Assembly (NCBI RefSeq): GCF_001677275.1
Contig: NZ_CP016177.1
Location: forward strand, 2,170,001 to 2,234,000
Origin: Vibrio breoganii
Lineage (GTDB): Bacteria; Pseudomonadota; Gammaproteobacteria; Enterobacterales; Vibrionaceae
DNA: 64,000 nt
Direction of reading: 5' to 3'
Both the position numbers and the translations under genes were made by a program. The notes beneath the pieces were generated by a model. It was not told the origin of the DNA, searched no databases, and saw only the letters and a list, made by a program, of their open reading frames with translations. The first letter of the stretch is position 1. Each line of letters opens with the position of its first letter. This document shows positions 56,510 through 64,000 of the stretch, one piece after another.

Positions 56510-56537
56510 GGCTCTTAACTGTTTCCAGTCAAGAGCC
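56510..56537 (-). terminator. Probable terminator after bamB
   Basis: GGCTCTT-x-ACTG and CAGT-x-AAGAGCC arms (one mismatch), then minus-strand GUUUUGUUAUU. 39 bp after the bamB stop. Confidence 0.7.
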
Positions 56538-56576
56538 AATTGTGAATTATATCACGTTATTTAAACGTCGGGAGAT

Positions 56577-57737
56577 CTAATTGATCTTCAGCATCTTGAC
56601 GTCGCCATTACGCGTTGTGATAACAAAGCCGTCTTCAACCTCAATAGGAGCGACAGCAAAGCCACTATCATGCTCTAACTGCTGGGAGATAAATTCACCG
56701 GTATTGCGATCTAACCAATATAGGTAACCTTCGCTATCACCCAATACGATCTTACGATCTATGATGCTAGGTGCGGTAAGCAAGCGATATTCAAGCTCAC
56801 GGTTTTGCCAAAGCTCAGTACCACTTCGTGCATCAACAGCCACTATATAGTCTTTGTCTGTTACCAAGTAGATATTACGACCGTCTGTCGTCATATCTTG
56901 CGCAGAAGAGTAATTACGCTTCCATGCAGGAGAACCAGAGCGAAGATCGATGGCAACCAGTTGTCCATTGATACCAATGGTGTACAACATACCGCCGACA
57001 ATCAGTGGCTTGGCATCAGAATCAACTAGGCGATCAATCTCTGTCGCGCCTTTTGGCGTTCCTACCGGCTGCTGCCAAATCATCTGGCCACGCTCTACGA
57101 TAGCGGCAGCGAGACGACCGTTAGCGGTACCCCAGAAAACACCACCAGAAACGGCAACAGGAGCACTGGTTCCACGTAGTGTTAAGTTTGGCACTTCGGT
57201 GCTCACTGTCCACATTTCGTTACCTGTTTCTTCCTCTAGGGCTACAAGAGCACCACGAGTAGTGTGTACAAGCACTAGGTTGGCATCAGTTTCAGGTACA
57301 GATAGCACCTCACCGTCCACCTCCACACGCCACTTCTCTTCACCGGTTTCAGCATCTAGCGAGATCATCTCGCCATTTTCAGTACCGATGAACAGTTGTC
57401 CGTATGAAGCCTTAATTCCGCCAGATAGACGAGCGGGTACCTCTTTCTCAAGATCCGCAGTCCATATTTTATCGCCAGACTCAGGATCCAGTGCCATTAC
57501 CTTGCCATCACGGCTGGCAACAAACACTTTATTGTAGGCGTAAGTCGGAGTGAGCTTTGAGAAGTACTGCCCTACACCATCACCTACAGAAGTTGACCAT
57601 ACAACGTCCGGTGTAAATTGACTCTCTACTAAAGGCACTGGGGCCATGATAATAGTGTCTTCTTCACTGGCACAGCCGACAATAGCAGTTGCAGCAACTG
57701 CTATGAGTGTTCGACGAAGCCACTTGTTAGTTAGCAT
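56577..57737 (-). CDS. bamB: Outer membrane protein assembly factor BamB
   Basis: Lipoprotein of the BAM complex, an eight-bladed beta-propeller that contacts BamA. 386 residues, lipobox IVGC with acylated Cys22. PQQ-type propeller repeats recur, for example DGKVMALDPESGDKIWTADL, TENGEMISLDAETGEEKWRVEV and LVALEEETGNEMWTVS. Downstream of yfgM by 11 bp and part of the hisS-yfgM-bamB run. Confidence 0.95.
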   Translation of the reverse strand: MLTNKWLRRTLIAVAATAIVGCASEEDTIIMAPVPLVESQFTPDVVWSTSVGDGVGQYFSKLTPTYAYNKVFVASRDGKVMALDPESGDKIWTADLEKEVPARLSGGIKASYGQLFIGTENGEMISLDAETGEEKWRVEVDGEVLSVPETDANLVLVHTTRGALVALEEETGNEMWTVSTEVPNLTLRGTSAPVAVSGGVFWGTANGRLAAAIVERGQMIWQQPVGTPKGATEIDRLVDSDAKPLIVGGMLYTIGINGQLVAIDLRSGSPAWKRNYSSAQDMTTDGRNIYLVTDKDYIVAVDARSGTELWQNRELEYRLLTAPSIIDRKIVLGDSEGYLYWLDRNTGEFISQQLEHDSGFAVAPIEVEDGFVITTRNGDVKMLKIN

Positions 57738-57748
57738 GCAATGCAGTC

Positions 57749-58363
57749 CTATTTCGCTAGGTCATCAAGTTTGAACTGGATAGTTTGGCTCGCATCTGCC
57801 GCTTGTTGTGCTTCAGAGTAAGCCGTTAAAGCGCCTTCGCTATCGCCATTGCGAAGCAGTAGATCGCCTTTTAGTTCAGCAACGCGACCTTCCCAACCTG
57901 CAACTTGCATTGCAGAAAGGTCTGCAATTGCGCCGTCAATATCGCCAGTTTCAGCTTTAACACGTGCCACACGTAGTGTAATAACAGGTACAATCGCATC
58001 ATCTTTGGTATTGGCTTTCGCCCACTCTAGTTGTGCTAATGCTTCTTTATATTCCGCAGCAGCAACTTGAGCTTGTGATAACTGCAACGCAGCAAGTACT
58101 GCATACTCGCGATCCGCGTTATCATTGATAAAGGTTTGCACTTGCTCAGTGGCATCAAGACCTTGAGCTTGCAACGCTTGAATGGATTTACCATAAGCAT
58201 CTGATGCCGCTTCTTGCCCCTCGACTACTGAGTCTTGGTAGTAACGCCAGCCAAATAGGCCACCAAGACCAATCACAGCACCCAAGATGACTGCTTTACC
58301 GTTCTCTTTCCACCAATCCTTGATGGCTTCAACTTGTTGTTCTTCGCTATCGTACAATTCCAC
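57749..58363 (-). CDS. yfgM: Ancillary SecYEG translocon subunit YfgM
   Basis: 204-residue inner-membrane protein with one N-terminal helix (about 24-42, AVILGAVIGLGGLFGWRYY) and a periplasmic TPR-like domain. In E. coli it associates with PpiD and SecYEG and influences periplasmic chaperone traffic and the Rcs response. The conserved cytoplasmic N-terminus MELYDSEEQQVEAIKDWWKE is present. 11 bp from hisS and 11 bp from bamB, one operon. Confidence 0.92.
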   Translation of the reverse strand: MELYDSEEQQVEAIKDWWKENGKAVILGAVIGLGGLFGWRYYQDSVVEGQEAASDAYGKSIQALQAQGLDATEQVQTFINDNADREYAVLAALQLSQAQVAAAEYKEALAQLEWAKANTKDDAIVPVITLRVARVKAETGDIDGAIADLSAMQVAGWEGRVAELKGDLLLRNGDSEGALTAYSEAQQAADASQTIQFKLDDLAK

Positions 58364-58374
58364 GACCGATCCTC

Positions 58375-59643
58375 TTAAATTAATTCTTTTAGTTTGTTCA
58401 CAAGATCTGCTTGCGCGATAGTGATTTGCTCGCCGCCGATAAGATCCTTAACCACAACGTTGTCTTCTGATACTTCATTTTCACCCAGAACTAGGGCTAC
58501 AGCTGCACCGACTTTGTCAGCACGCTTAAATTGTTTCTTGAAATTGCCACCACCAAAGTGGTTCATGACACGAAGCTCAGGCATTTGCTCACGCAGATTT
58601 TCTGCCAGCTTCATTCCCGCCATCAACGTACCTTCGCCTGCAGTGACAACATAAGCATCTACAGAGCGACGAACCTCGTTAAGTTCTAGTGTTTCTAGCA
58701 TAAGTACCAGACGCTCTAGACCCATAGCGAAGCCTACTGCTTTGGTTGGTTTGCCACCTAGCTGTTCAACGAGACCATCGTAGCGACCACCGCCACAAAC
58801 GGTACCTTGTGAGCCTAGGCTCTCAGTAATCCACTCGAATACCGTGCGGTTGTAGTAGTCCAAGCCACGAACTAGACGTTCATTAACTTGATATTCGATT
58901 CCAGCGGCATCAAGAAGTTCACACAAACCCGCAAAGTGTTCTTTTGACTCTGCATCTAGGTAGTCCGAAAGACGTGGAGCATCACCTAAGATCGCCTGAA
59001 CATCAGGGTTTTTAGTGTCGAGTACACGCAATGGATTGGTGTGCATACGACGCTTACAATCGTCATCCAAAATGTCGATGTGTTGCTCAAGGTAAGCCAC
59101 AAGTGCAGTGCGGTAGTTTGCACGCGCTTCCAGTGATCCGATGGAGTTCAGCTCTAGGCGAACATGCTTATCGATACCTAATTCACGCCACAAACGTGCG
59201 GTCATCATGATTAGCTCTGCATCAACATCAGGGCCTTCAATACCAAATACCTCAACGCCACACTGATGGAATTGACGGTAGCGACCTTTCTGGGGACGCT
59301 CATGACGGAACATTGGGCCCATGTACCATAAGCGCTGCTCTTGGTTGTACAGCAGACCATTTTCAATTCCTGCACGTACACAACCAGCAGTACCTTCTGG
59401 ACGAAGAGTTAGGCTATCGCCATTGCGGTCTTCAAAGGTATACATTTCTTTTTCAACCACGTCGGTGACTTCACCGATAGCGCGACTAAACAGATTGGTC
59501 ATCTCAACGATTGGCATACGCACTTCGTTGTAGCCGTAAGCACTGACTACACGCTGAACGGTTGACTCAAGTTTCTGCCACAAAGGAGATTGAGTGGGTA
59601 GGCAGTCATTCATGCCTCGGATTGCTTGGATTGTTTTTGCCAC
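58375..59643 (-). CDS. hisS: Histidyl-tRNA synthetase
   Basis: Class II synthetase charging tRNA-His. 422 residues, standard length. Motif 2 [22 protein letters not shown], His-specific [15 protein letters not shown] and [14 protein letters not shown], motif 3 GFAMGLERL, and a C-terminal anticodon-binding domain. Between ispG (41 bp) and yfgM (11 bp), as in E. coli. Confidence 0.97.
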   Translation of the reverse strand: MAKTIQAIRGMNDCLPTQSPLWQKLESTVQRVVSAYGYNEVRMPIVEMTNLFSRAIGEVTDVVEKEMYTFEDRNGDSLTLRPEGTAGCVRAGIENGLLYNQEQRLWYMGPMFRHERPQKGRYRQFHQCGVEVFGIEGPDVDAELIMMTARLWRELGIDKHVRLELNSIGSLEARANYRTALVAYLEQHIDILDDDCKRRMHTNPLRVLDTKNPDVQAILGDAPRLSDYLDAESKEHFAGLCELLDAAGIEYQVNERLVRGLDYYNRTVFEWITESLGSQGTVCGGGRYDGLVEQLGGKPTKAVGFAMGLERLVLMLETLELNEVRRSVDAYVVTAGEGTLMAGMKLAENLREQMPELRVMNHFGGGNFKKQFKRADKVGAAVALVLGENEVSEDNVVVKDLIGGEQITIAQADLVNKLKELI

Positions 59644-59684
59644 AATTAAATACCGTGTATTGTCAGGGCCTACGCCCTGAGCAT

Positions 59685-60806
59685 TTATTCTTGAATATCG
59701 TTAACGTCGATGCGGTTTGCTGGATCAAGTTGACTCGCTTTTGCACGAATCTTTGCCTCTAGCTGCTCAATGATCTTGTCATTATCGAAGCGCTCTTTCT
59801 GGCGTTTACCATCTAGGTAGTAAGCACTCTTTCTGTTGCCACCAGCAAGACCTAAGTGTGAGACTTCAGCCTCACCAGGACCATTTACCACACAACCAAT
59901 GATAGACACATCCATCGGCGTAATAATGTCTTCTAAGCGCTGCTCTAGTTCATTAACCGTATTGATGACATCGAACTCTTGACGTGAGCAGGTTGGACAA
60001 GCAATAAAGTTGATGCCTCGAGAACGAATGCGCAGTGATTTCAGGATATCAAACCCTACCTTCACCTCTTCAACGGGGTCAGCAGCCAAAGAAACGCGTA
60101 GCGTATCACCGATGCCTTCAGACAATAACATGCCTAGACCTACCGCCGACTTCACTGATCCTGCTCTAGCGCCACCGGCTTCAGTGATGCCTAGGTGCAA
60201 GGGTTGATCGATCTGTTTTGCTAGTAGTCGATAAGAGTCCACCGCCAAAAATACGTCTGACGCTTTAACACTTACCTTGAATTGATCAAAGTTGAGACGA
60301 TCTAGAATATCCACATGACGCATAGCCGATTCTACCAGGGCTGCAGCCGTTGGTTCGCCATACTTTTCTTGGATCTCTTTTTCAAGAGAGCCGCCATTAA
60401 CGCCAATACGAATTGGAATATTCATATCACGAGCACAATCAACTACAGAGCGAATACGGCTTTCGTTACCAATATTACCTGGGTTAATGCGCAGACAATC
60501 AACGCCGTACTCTGCGACTTTTAGCGCAATACGGTAATCGAAATGAATATCAGCAATCAAAGGAACATTGACTTGCTGTTTAATCGCTTTGAATGCTTCA
60601 GCCGCATCCATCGTTGGTACAGAAACGCGTACCAAGTCAGCGCCTACTTTTTCAAGGGAGCGAATTTGTGCGACCGTGGCTTCTACATCTGTAGTGCGGG
60701 TGTTCGTCATTGACTGAACGGCAATAGGTGCGCCGTCGCCAACAGGTACGTCGCCTACATAGATGCGAGTCGAAGAACGACGCTTAATTGGAGATTCGTG
60801 ATGCAT
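59685..60806 (-). CDS. ispG: 4-hydroxy-3-methylbut-2-enyl-diphosphate synthase IspG (GcpE)
   Basis: [4Fe-4S] enzyme making HMBPP from MEcPP in the MEP isoprenoid pathway. 373 residues: TIM-barrel start with [17 protein letters not shown], and cluster cysteines in [13 protein letters not shown] and [10 protein letters not shown]. 2 bp after rodZ, so translationally coupled. Standard neighbour set rodZ-ispG-hisS. Confidence 0.97.
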   Translation of the reverse strand: MHHESPIKRRSSTRIYVGDVPVGDGAPIAVQSMTNTRTTDVEATVAQIRSLEKVGADLVRVSVPTMDAAEAFKAIKQQVNVPLIADIHFDYRIALKVAEYGVDCLRINPGNIGNESRIRSVVDCARDMNIPIRIGVNGGSLEKEIQEKYGEPTAAALVESAMRHVDILDRLNFDQFKVSVKASDVFLAVDSYRLLAKQIDQPLHLGITEAGGARAGSVKSAVGLGMLLSEGIGDTLRVSLAADPVEEVKVGFDILKSLRIRSRGINFIACPTCSRQEFDVINTVNELEQRLEDIITPMDVSIIGCVVNGPGEAEVSHLGLAGGNRKSAYYLDGKRQKERFDNDKIIEQLEAKIRAKASQLDPANRIDVNDIQE

Positions 60807-60808
60807 AG

Positions 60809-61741
60809 TTACTCTGCAGTGAAACGTGCTACTTTGCCCGCAGTATACCTAGAAAGGTCGACAGGTTCACCCGAAATTGAGAGTGAAACCGCCTCAGGTG
60901 CACCAAGAACAAATTTGAATGGCCCTTGTCCTTCTAACTCAAGTTGTTGACCCGCATTTTTTACGCCAGTCCACAAGGTTTTACCGTTCACGTCTTGAAC
61001 CTGAATCCAGCAGTCCGCTTTGAAGTTCATTGCAATAGTAGGGACGGGAGTTTCATCTATTTCTGGTAGTTGCACAGGTTTTGGTGCATCGACTGCAGCG
61101 GTCTCTTCACCTTCAGCAACCGGTGCAGGCTCTAAGCCTAATTCTGCGTCATCTAACGCAGCTTCGTTATCGGCTACAGCCCGCTCTTCTCTATTCGGAG
61201 ACTGTGGCTCAGCAAGCAATTGAGCGTCTAATGCAGGGTCATAGTTTTCGTCTACCACTGACTCATTCACCTCAATCGGCTCACTTACTACAGTGTCTGA
61301 GTTTTGCTCACTCTGCCACCACCAAACTGCTGAGATCCCCACTATGATAGCGAAAATACCCCAAGTCAGTTTCATGATGTTGTTATCGTGTTTGGTTTTC
61401 TTGGTTTGCTGAGAGAAGCTTTGCATTTTATCTTCGGTAGGCTTGGCAAACTCTGAGCTATCAAACAGTTCCAGCAGCACTTTCTCATCCGCACCCACAG
61501 CGCGAGCGTAAGAGCGAATGTACCCTCGAGTAAAGGTGTGTACTTGGCCTAATTGGAAGTCATTGCTATCAATACTTTGTATGATAGCGACTCTAAGACG
61601 CAGACGATCGGCGATCTCTTTTTGACTAATACCCAAAGACTCACGTTTTGCTCTTAGGATGTCACCCACCATAGGTGATGTTGCATGGCCCTCTTTAGGG
61701 TCAAGGTGTTGTGTATCTGTAGTGTTTGATTCTTTGCTCAT
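60809..61741 (-). CDS. rodZ: Cytoskeletal protein RodZ
   Basis: Bitopic protein linking MreB to the elongation machinery. 310 residues: cytoplasmic HTH domain (about 25-100; [22 protein letters not shown]), one membrane helix (about 123-143), an acidic Pro/Glu/Ala-rich periplasmic stretch and the C-terminal DUF4115 beta domain (about 235-305, [18 protein letters not shown]). The linker of about 90 residues is poorly conserved in the family. 48 bp after pilW. Confidence 0.95.
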   Translation of the reverse strand: MSKESNTTDTQHLDPKEGHATSPMVGDILRAKRESLGISQKEIADRLRLRVAIIQSIDSNDFQLGQVHTFTRGYIRSYARAVGADEKVLLELFDSSEFAKPTEDKMQSFSQQTKKTKHDNNIMKLTWGIFAIIVGISAVWWWQSEQNSDTVVSEPIEVNESVVDENYDPALDAQLLAEPQSPNREERAVADNEAALDDAELGLEPAPVAEGEETAAVDAPKPVQLPEIDETPVPTIAMNFKADCWIQVQDVNGKTLWTGVKNAGQQLELEGQGPFKFVLGAPEAVSLSISGEPVDLSRYTAGKVARFTAE

Positions 61742-61789
61742 TCTTTATAGTACTTCAATCTTTAAGGAAGCTTGGATGGGGATTCGCCA

Positions 61790-62464
61790 CTATTGCGTTA
61801 CCGATGATTTATGGTCTAACTCATCTTGTAACTGTTGCGTCTCTACCCTAGGACCAAACCTCGTGTGAATATGTTGTAATCGTTGCTGAGCTTCGCTAAA
61901 GGCGCCGAAGTGAACAGATAACTTGACCAGTTCAATACTGCTTCGGAAGCGAGATGGCTCATGCTCTAAAGACTTAAGAAAATAGGTCTCAGCTAGTCGC
62001 AGATTACCTTGCATTGTGGCGCACAGGCCGGCATTTTCATAACTTGCGGAGACATAGTCGTAATCGGACTGTTGAATGGCTAGCTCAAACTGTCTTTGAG
62101 CCAAGGTATATTCTTGTCGTCGACACAAGAACACACCATAGTCATTCAACACGTCACCGCTTGTTGGTGATTCTGCCAATGCTTTTTTATACCAAATATC
62201 AGCAAGTTCAGGCTCTGCTACCTGCTGGTAATAATAGGCTATTGCGGAGGAAGCGCGTACATAATTAGGCGCATAACGGTGTGCCAGCTCAAGATTTTGC
62301 TTTGCTCTGACATTATGCCCAAGCGCTAGGTAGTTTATACCGAGCTCTATTCTGGCATCCGCTGCTTTGAAAGGATTGAATTGCGCGTTTCCAGCCTCAC
62401 TATCAACTGTAACACAACCGACTAATAGACAGAGTAAAAAAAGTGTGACCAATCCTTTAAACAT
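61790..62464 (-). CDS. pilW: Type IV pilus biogenesis lipoprotein PilW/PilF
   Basis: Pilotin-like TPR lipoprotein needed for outer-membrane secretin PilQ assembly. 224 residues, lipobox LVGC with Cys17, then several TPRs (IELGINYLALGHNVRAKQNLELAH, ADIWYKKALAESPTSGDVLNDYG, NAGLCATMQGNLRLAETYFLKSLE). Start ATG 62464. A perfect 12-bp hairpin covers its ribosome-binding site GGGGAA and the first base of the ATG, so initiation may depend on translation of the upstream rlmN or on temperature. Confidence 0.93.
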   Translation of the reverse strand: MFKGLVTLFLLCLLVGCVTVDSEAGNAQFNPFKAADARIELGINYLALGHNVRAKQNLELAHRYAPNYVRASSAIAYYYQQVAEPELADIWYKKALAESPTSGDVLNDYGVFLCRRQEYTLAQRQFELAIQQSDYDYVSASYENAGLCATMQGNLRLAETYFLKSLEHEPSRFRSSIELVKLSVHFGAFSEAQQRLQHIHTRFGPRVETQQLQDELDHKSSVTQ

Positions 62465-62497
62465 AAGGTTCCCCGATAGTTAAACCGGGGAACCTTA
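62464..62497 (-). promoter_or_regulatory. Hairpin sequestering the pilW ribosome-binding site
   Basis: Minus-strand RNA: TAAGGTTCCCCG, 10-base loop, CGGGGAACCTTA, then TG of the start codon. All 12 pairs match, and the Shine-Dalgarno GGGGAA is wholly inside the stem. No U run follows, so it is not a terminator. Confidence 0.8.
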
Positions 62498-62526
62498 GTC
62501 AAATTAGTCAACGAGTTTACTATCCG

Positions 62527-63642
62527 TTAAAGCGATTTAACTGGAATGGCTTCCCCAGTGTTCTTCTGAGTACGCTTAGTTCGGTCGATAACGTCACCAA
62601 CCAATTGACCACAAGCGGCATCAATATCGTCACCACGAGTCTTGCGCACCGTTACCGTGTAGTCGTATTGCATCAACGTTTTTTGGAAACGGTCGATACG
62701 CGAATTACTCGGTTTCTTATAAGGTGAACCAGGATACGGATTAAAGGGTATTAAATTGATCTTCGCTGGGGTGTCTTTAAGCAATTCTGCGAGCTGTCTC
62801 GCATGGTCCATATCATCATTAACATGATCAAGAAGAACATACTCTACCGTCACCTTACCGCGGTTTGCATTTGAAGATGCGATATAACGACGAACAGACT
62901 CTAAGAAATCTTGAATGTCCCAACGATCATTGATCGGCATGATCTGACTACGCAATTCATCTGTCGGTGCATGCAATGAAATCGCCAGTGCCACGTCAAT
63001 GTTGCCCGTCATTTGGTCAAGGCCAGATACCACACCAGAAGTGGATACCGTGACTCTACGCTTAGACAAGCCAAAACCTAAATCATCAAGCATGATGTTT
63101 AGAGACGGCATTAGGTTCTTCATGTTAAGCAGGGGCTCGCCCATACCCATCATTACTACGTTAGTAATTGGACGGCGACCTGTTTCTTTTTCCAGACCGA
63201 TCTCACGAGCTGCACGCCAAATCTGACCGACAATCTCAGAGACACGAAGATTACGGTTGAAGCCTTGCTGCGCCGTTGAACAGAATGTACATGCAAGCGC
63301 ACAGCCTACTTGTGAAGACACACACAATGTCGCTCTGTCACCATCGGGAATATAGACAGTTTCAACGTCTTGATCACCCACTCGCATTGCCCATTTAATG
63401 GTGCCATCGCTAGAGTGCTGAGCTTCTGAAACGTAAGGTGAACGAATCTCAGTAAGACGCTGCAATTTTTCGCGTAGCTTCTTGTTTAGGTTGGTCATTT
63501 TTTCAAAGTCATCACAACCAAAGTGGTATATCCACTTCATAATCTGATCTGCGCGGAATGCTTTTTCACCCAGCTCATCAGCAAAGTACTGACGTAGGCC
63601 TTGGCGATCAAAATCAAGCAGATTTACTTTTGCTTTAGTCAT
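62527..63642 (-). CDS. rlmN: 23S rRNA/tRNA m2A methyltransferase RlmN
   Basis: Radical SAM enzyme methylating A2503 of 23S rRNA and A37 of some tRNAs. 371 residues from ATG 63642 ([12 protein letters not shown]) behind GAGAGG; four extra codons upstream from a TTG are less likely. The CxxxCxxC cluster motif is in [20 protein letters not shown], with further conserved GMGEPLLN and the C-terminal catalytic Cys in AACGQLVGD. Downstream of ndk and upstream of pilW, as in E. coli. Confidence 0.96.
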   Translation of the reverse strand: MTKAKVNLLDFDRQGLRQYFADELGEKAFRADQIMKWIYHFGCDDFEKMTNLNKKLREKLQRLTEIRSPYVSEAQHSSDGTIKWAMRVGDQDVETVYIPDGDRATLCVSSQVGCALACTFCSTAQQGFNRNLRVSEIVGQIWRAAREIGLEKETGRRPITNVVMMGMGEPLLNMKNLMPSLNIMLDDLGFGLSKRRVTVSTSGVVSGLDQMTGNIDVALAISLHAPTDELRSQIMPINDRWDIQDFLESVRRYIASSNANRGKVTVEYVLLDHVNDDMDHARQLAELLKDTPAKINLIPFNPYPGSPYKKPSNSRIDRFQKTLMQYDYTVTVRKTRGDDIDAACGQLVGDVIDRTKRTQKNTGEAIPVKSL

Positions 63643-63734
63643 GGTGCCTCTCAACGACGAACAACAAATCTAGGGGCGCAGATTGTACAGGGTTTGTGCA
63701 ACAGCAACAAGAAATATGTGACGTAGATCTTTTT

Positions 63735-63775
63735 TAGCTTCAAGCTGTCAGCTGTCAGCTGTCAGCTTGAAGCTA
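63735..63775. repeat. 13-bp inverted repeat enclosing three AGCTGTC heptamers
   Basis: TAGCTTCAAGCTG (63735-63747) and CAGCTTGAAGCTA (63763-63775) are perfect arms; between and into them run copies of AGCTGTC (63744-63764). Fourth heptamer array of the window, here with terminal inverted repeats. Lies between ndk and rlmN. Confidence 0.85.
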
Positions 63776-63782
63776 TCAGCGA

Positions 63783-64000
63783 TTAAGTTCGAGGGTGAAT
63801 CTCTGAAGCAGGGAAGAAGAACTCTATTTCACGGGCAGCAGAGGCTGGGCTATCTGAGCCGTGTACAGAGTTGTAACGCATGCTAAGGGCATAGTCAGCG
63901 CGGATAGTGCCGCAGGCAGCCTGCTCAGGGTTGGTCTTACCCATCAGCTCACGGTAGCGAGAGATAGCATCCTCGCCTTCTAGGACTTGGACCATGATAG
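63783..64000 (-). CDS. ndk: Nucleoside diphosphate kinase (5' end missing at window edge)
   Basis: Only the C-terminal 72 codons are visible. They include [21 protein letters not shown] and the active-site His in [20 protein letters not shown], the hallmark of Ndk. It transfers gamma-phosphate between nucleotides through a phosphohistidine. Upstream of rlmN as in other gammaproteobacteria. Confidence 0.96.
   Translation of the reverse strand, partial: IMVQVLEGEDAISRYRELMGKTNPEQAACGTIRADYALSMRYNSVHGSDSPASAAREIEFFFPASEIHPRT

Overview
The window looks like chromosome I of a marine, alginate-using Vibrio. Evidence: the core gene order (ndk-rlmN-pilW-rodZ-ispG-hisS-yfgM-bamB-der-yfgJ/xseA-guaBA, and dnaJ-dnaK-grpE/nadK-recN-bamE/ratBA/smpB-ssrA), the tmRNA tag ANDENYALAA, and protein sequences that read as Vibrionaceae throughout. 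I cannot name the species. dnaJ is cut by the left edge and ndk by the right edge.

Layout. (1) 1-9.1 kb: heat-shock genes with recognisable sigma-32 promoters, SOS-controlled recN with two LexA boxes, outer-membrane lipoprotein bamE, and smpB next to tmRNA. (2) 9.2-12.2 kb: a LysR regulator, a long RecX-like protein, a short RlpA-domain lipoprotein and a small exported protein. (3) 12.5-20.7 kb: uronate/alginate use I: secreted PL7 alginate lyase, kduD, kdgF, a sodium/solute symporter, uronate isomerase uxaC and a heparinase II/III-fold oligouronide lyase. (4) 20.7-28.6 kb: a module for taking nitrogen from taurine and releasing isethionate: polar-amino-acid-type ABC importer, MocR regulator, class III aminotransferase, TauE/SafE exporter (IsfE-like) and IsfD-type sulfoacetaldehyde reductase. 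(5) 28.8-35.9 kb: uronate/alginate use II: LysR regulator, second symporter, LacA-like acyltransferase, PL15-type oligoalginate lyase and lipoprotein PL7 lyase. (6) 36.2-39.6 kb: a tripartite tricarboxylate transporter led by a GlcG/HbpS-like protein. (7) 39.9-48.6 kb: ACR3/ArsR arsenite resistance with two near-identical operators, a LysR regulator, a formate/nitrite channel fused to CBS domains, and a ynjBCD-ynjF operon. (8) 48.8-64 kb: core genes: guaA, guaB, xseA, der, bamB, hisS, ispG, rodZ, pilW, rlmN, ndk.

How it works together. PL7 enzymes would cut alginate outside the cell or at the outer membrane. The symporters would import oligomers or unsaturated uronate. The two heparinase-fold lyases would release unsaturated monomer, and KdgF and KduD would carry it toward 2-keto-3-deoxygluconate. 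UxaC may handle the saturated reducing-end uronate. The taurine module sits between the two alginate blocks and has its own regulator.

Most unusual signals: an operator-like palindrome shared between the PL7 promoter and the LysR/symporter promoter 17 kb away; a taurine/isethionate module using a PAAT-type importer; four intergenic tandem arrays of different heptamers, one of which supplies the ynjF stop codon; a perfect 12-bp hairpin that buries the pilW ribosome-binding site; a perfect 16-bp inverted repeat in the der leader; and a structured 3' region after the lipoprotein PL7 gene that could be a small RNA. I found no integrase, transposase, CRISPR array or tRNA gene.
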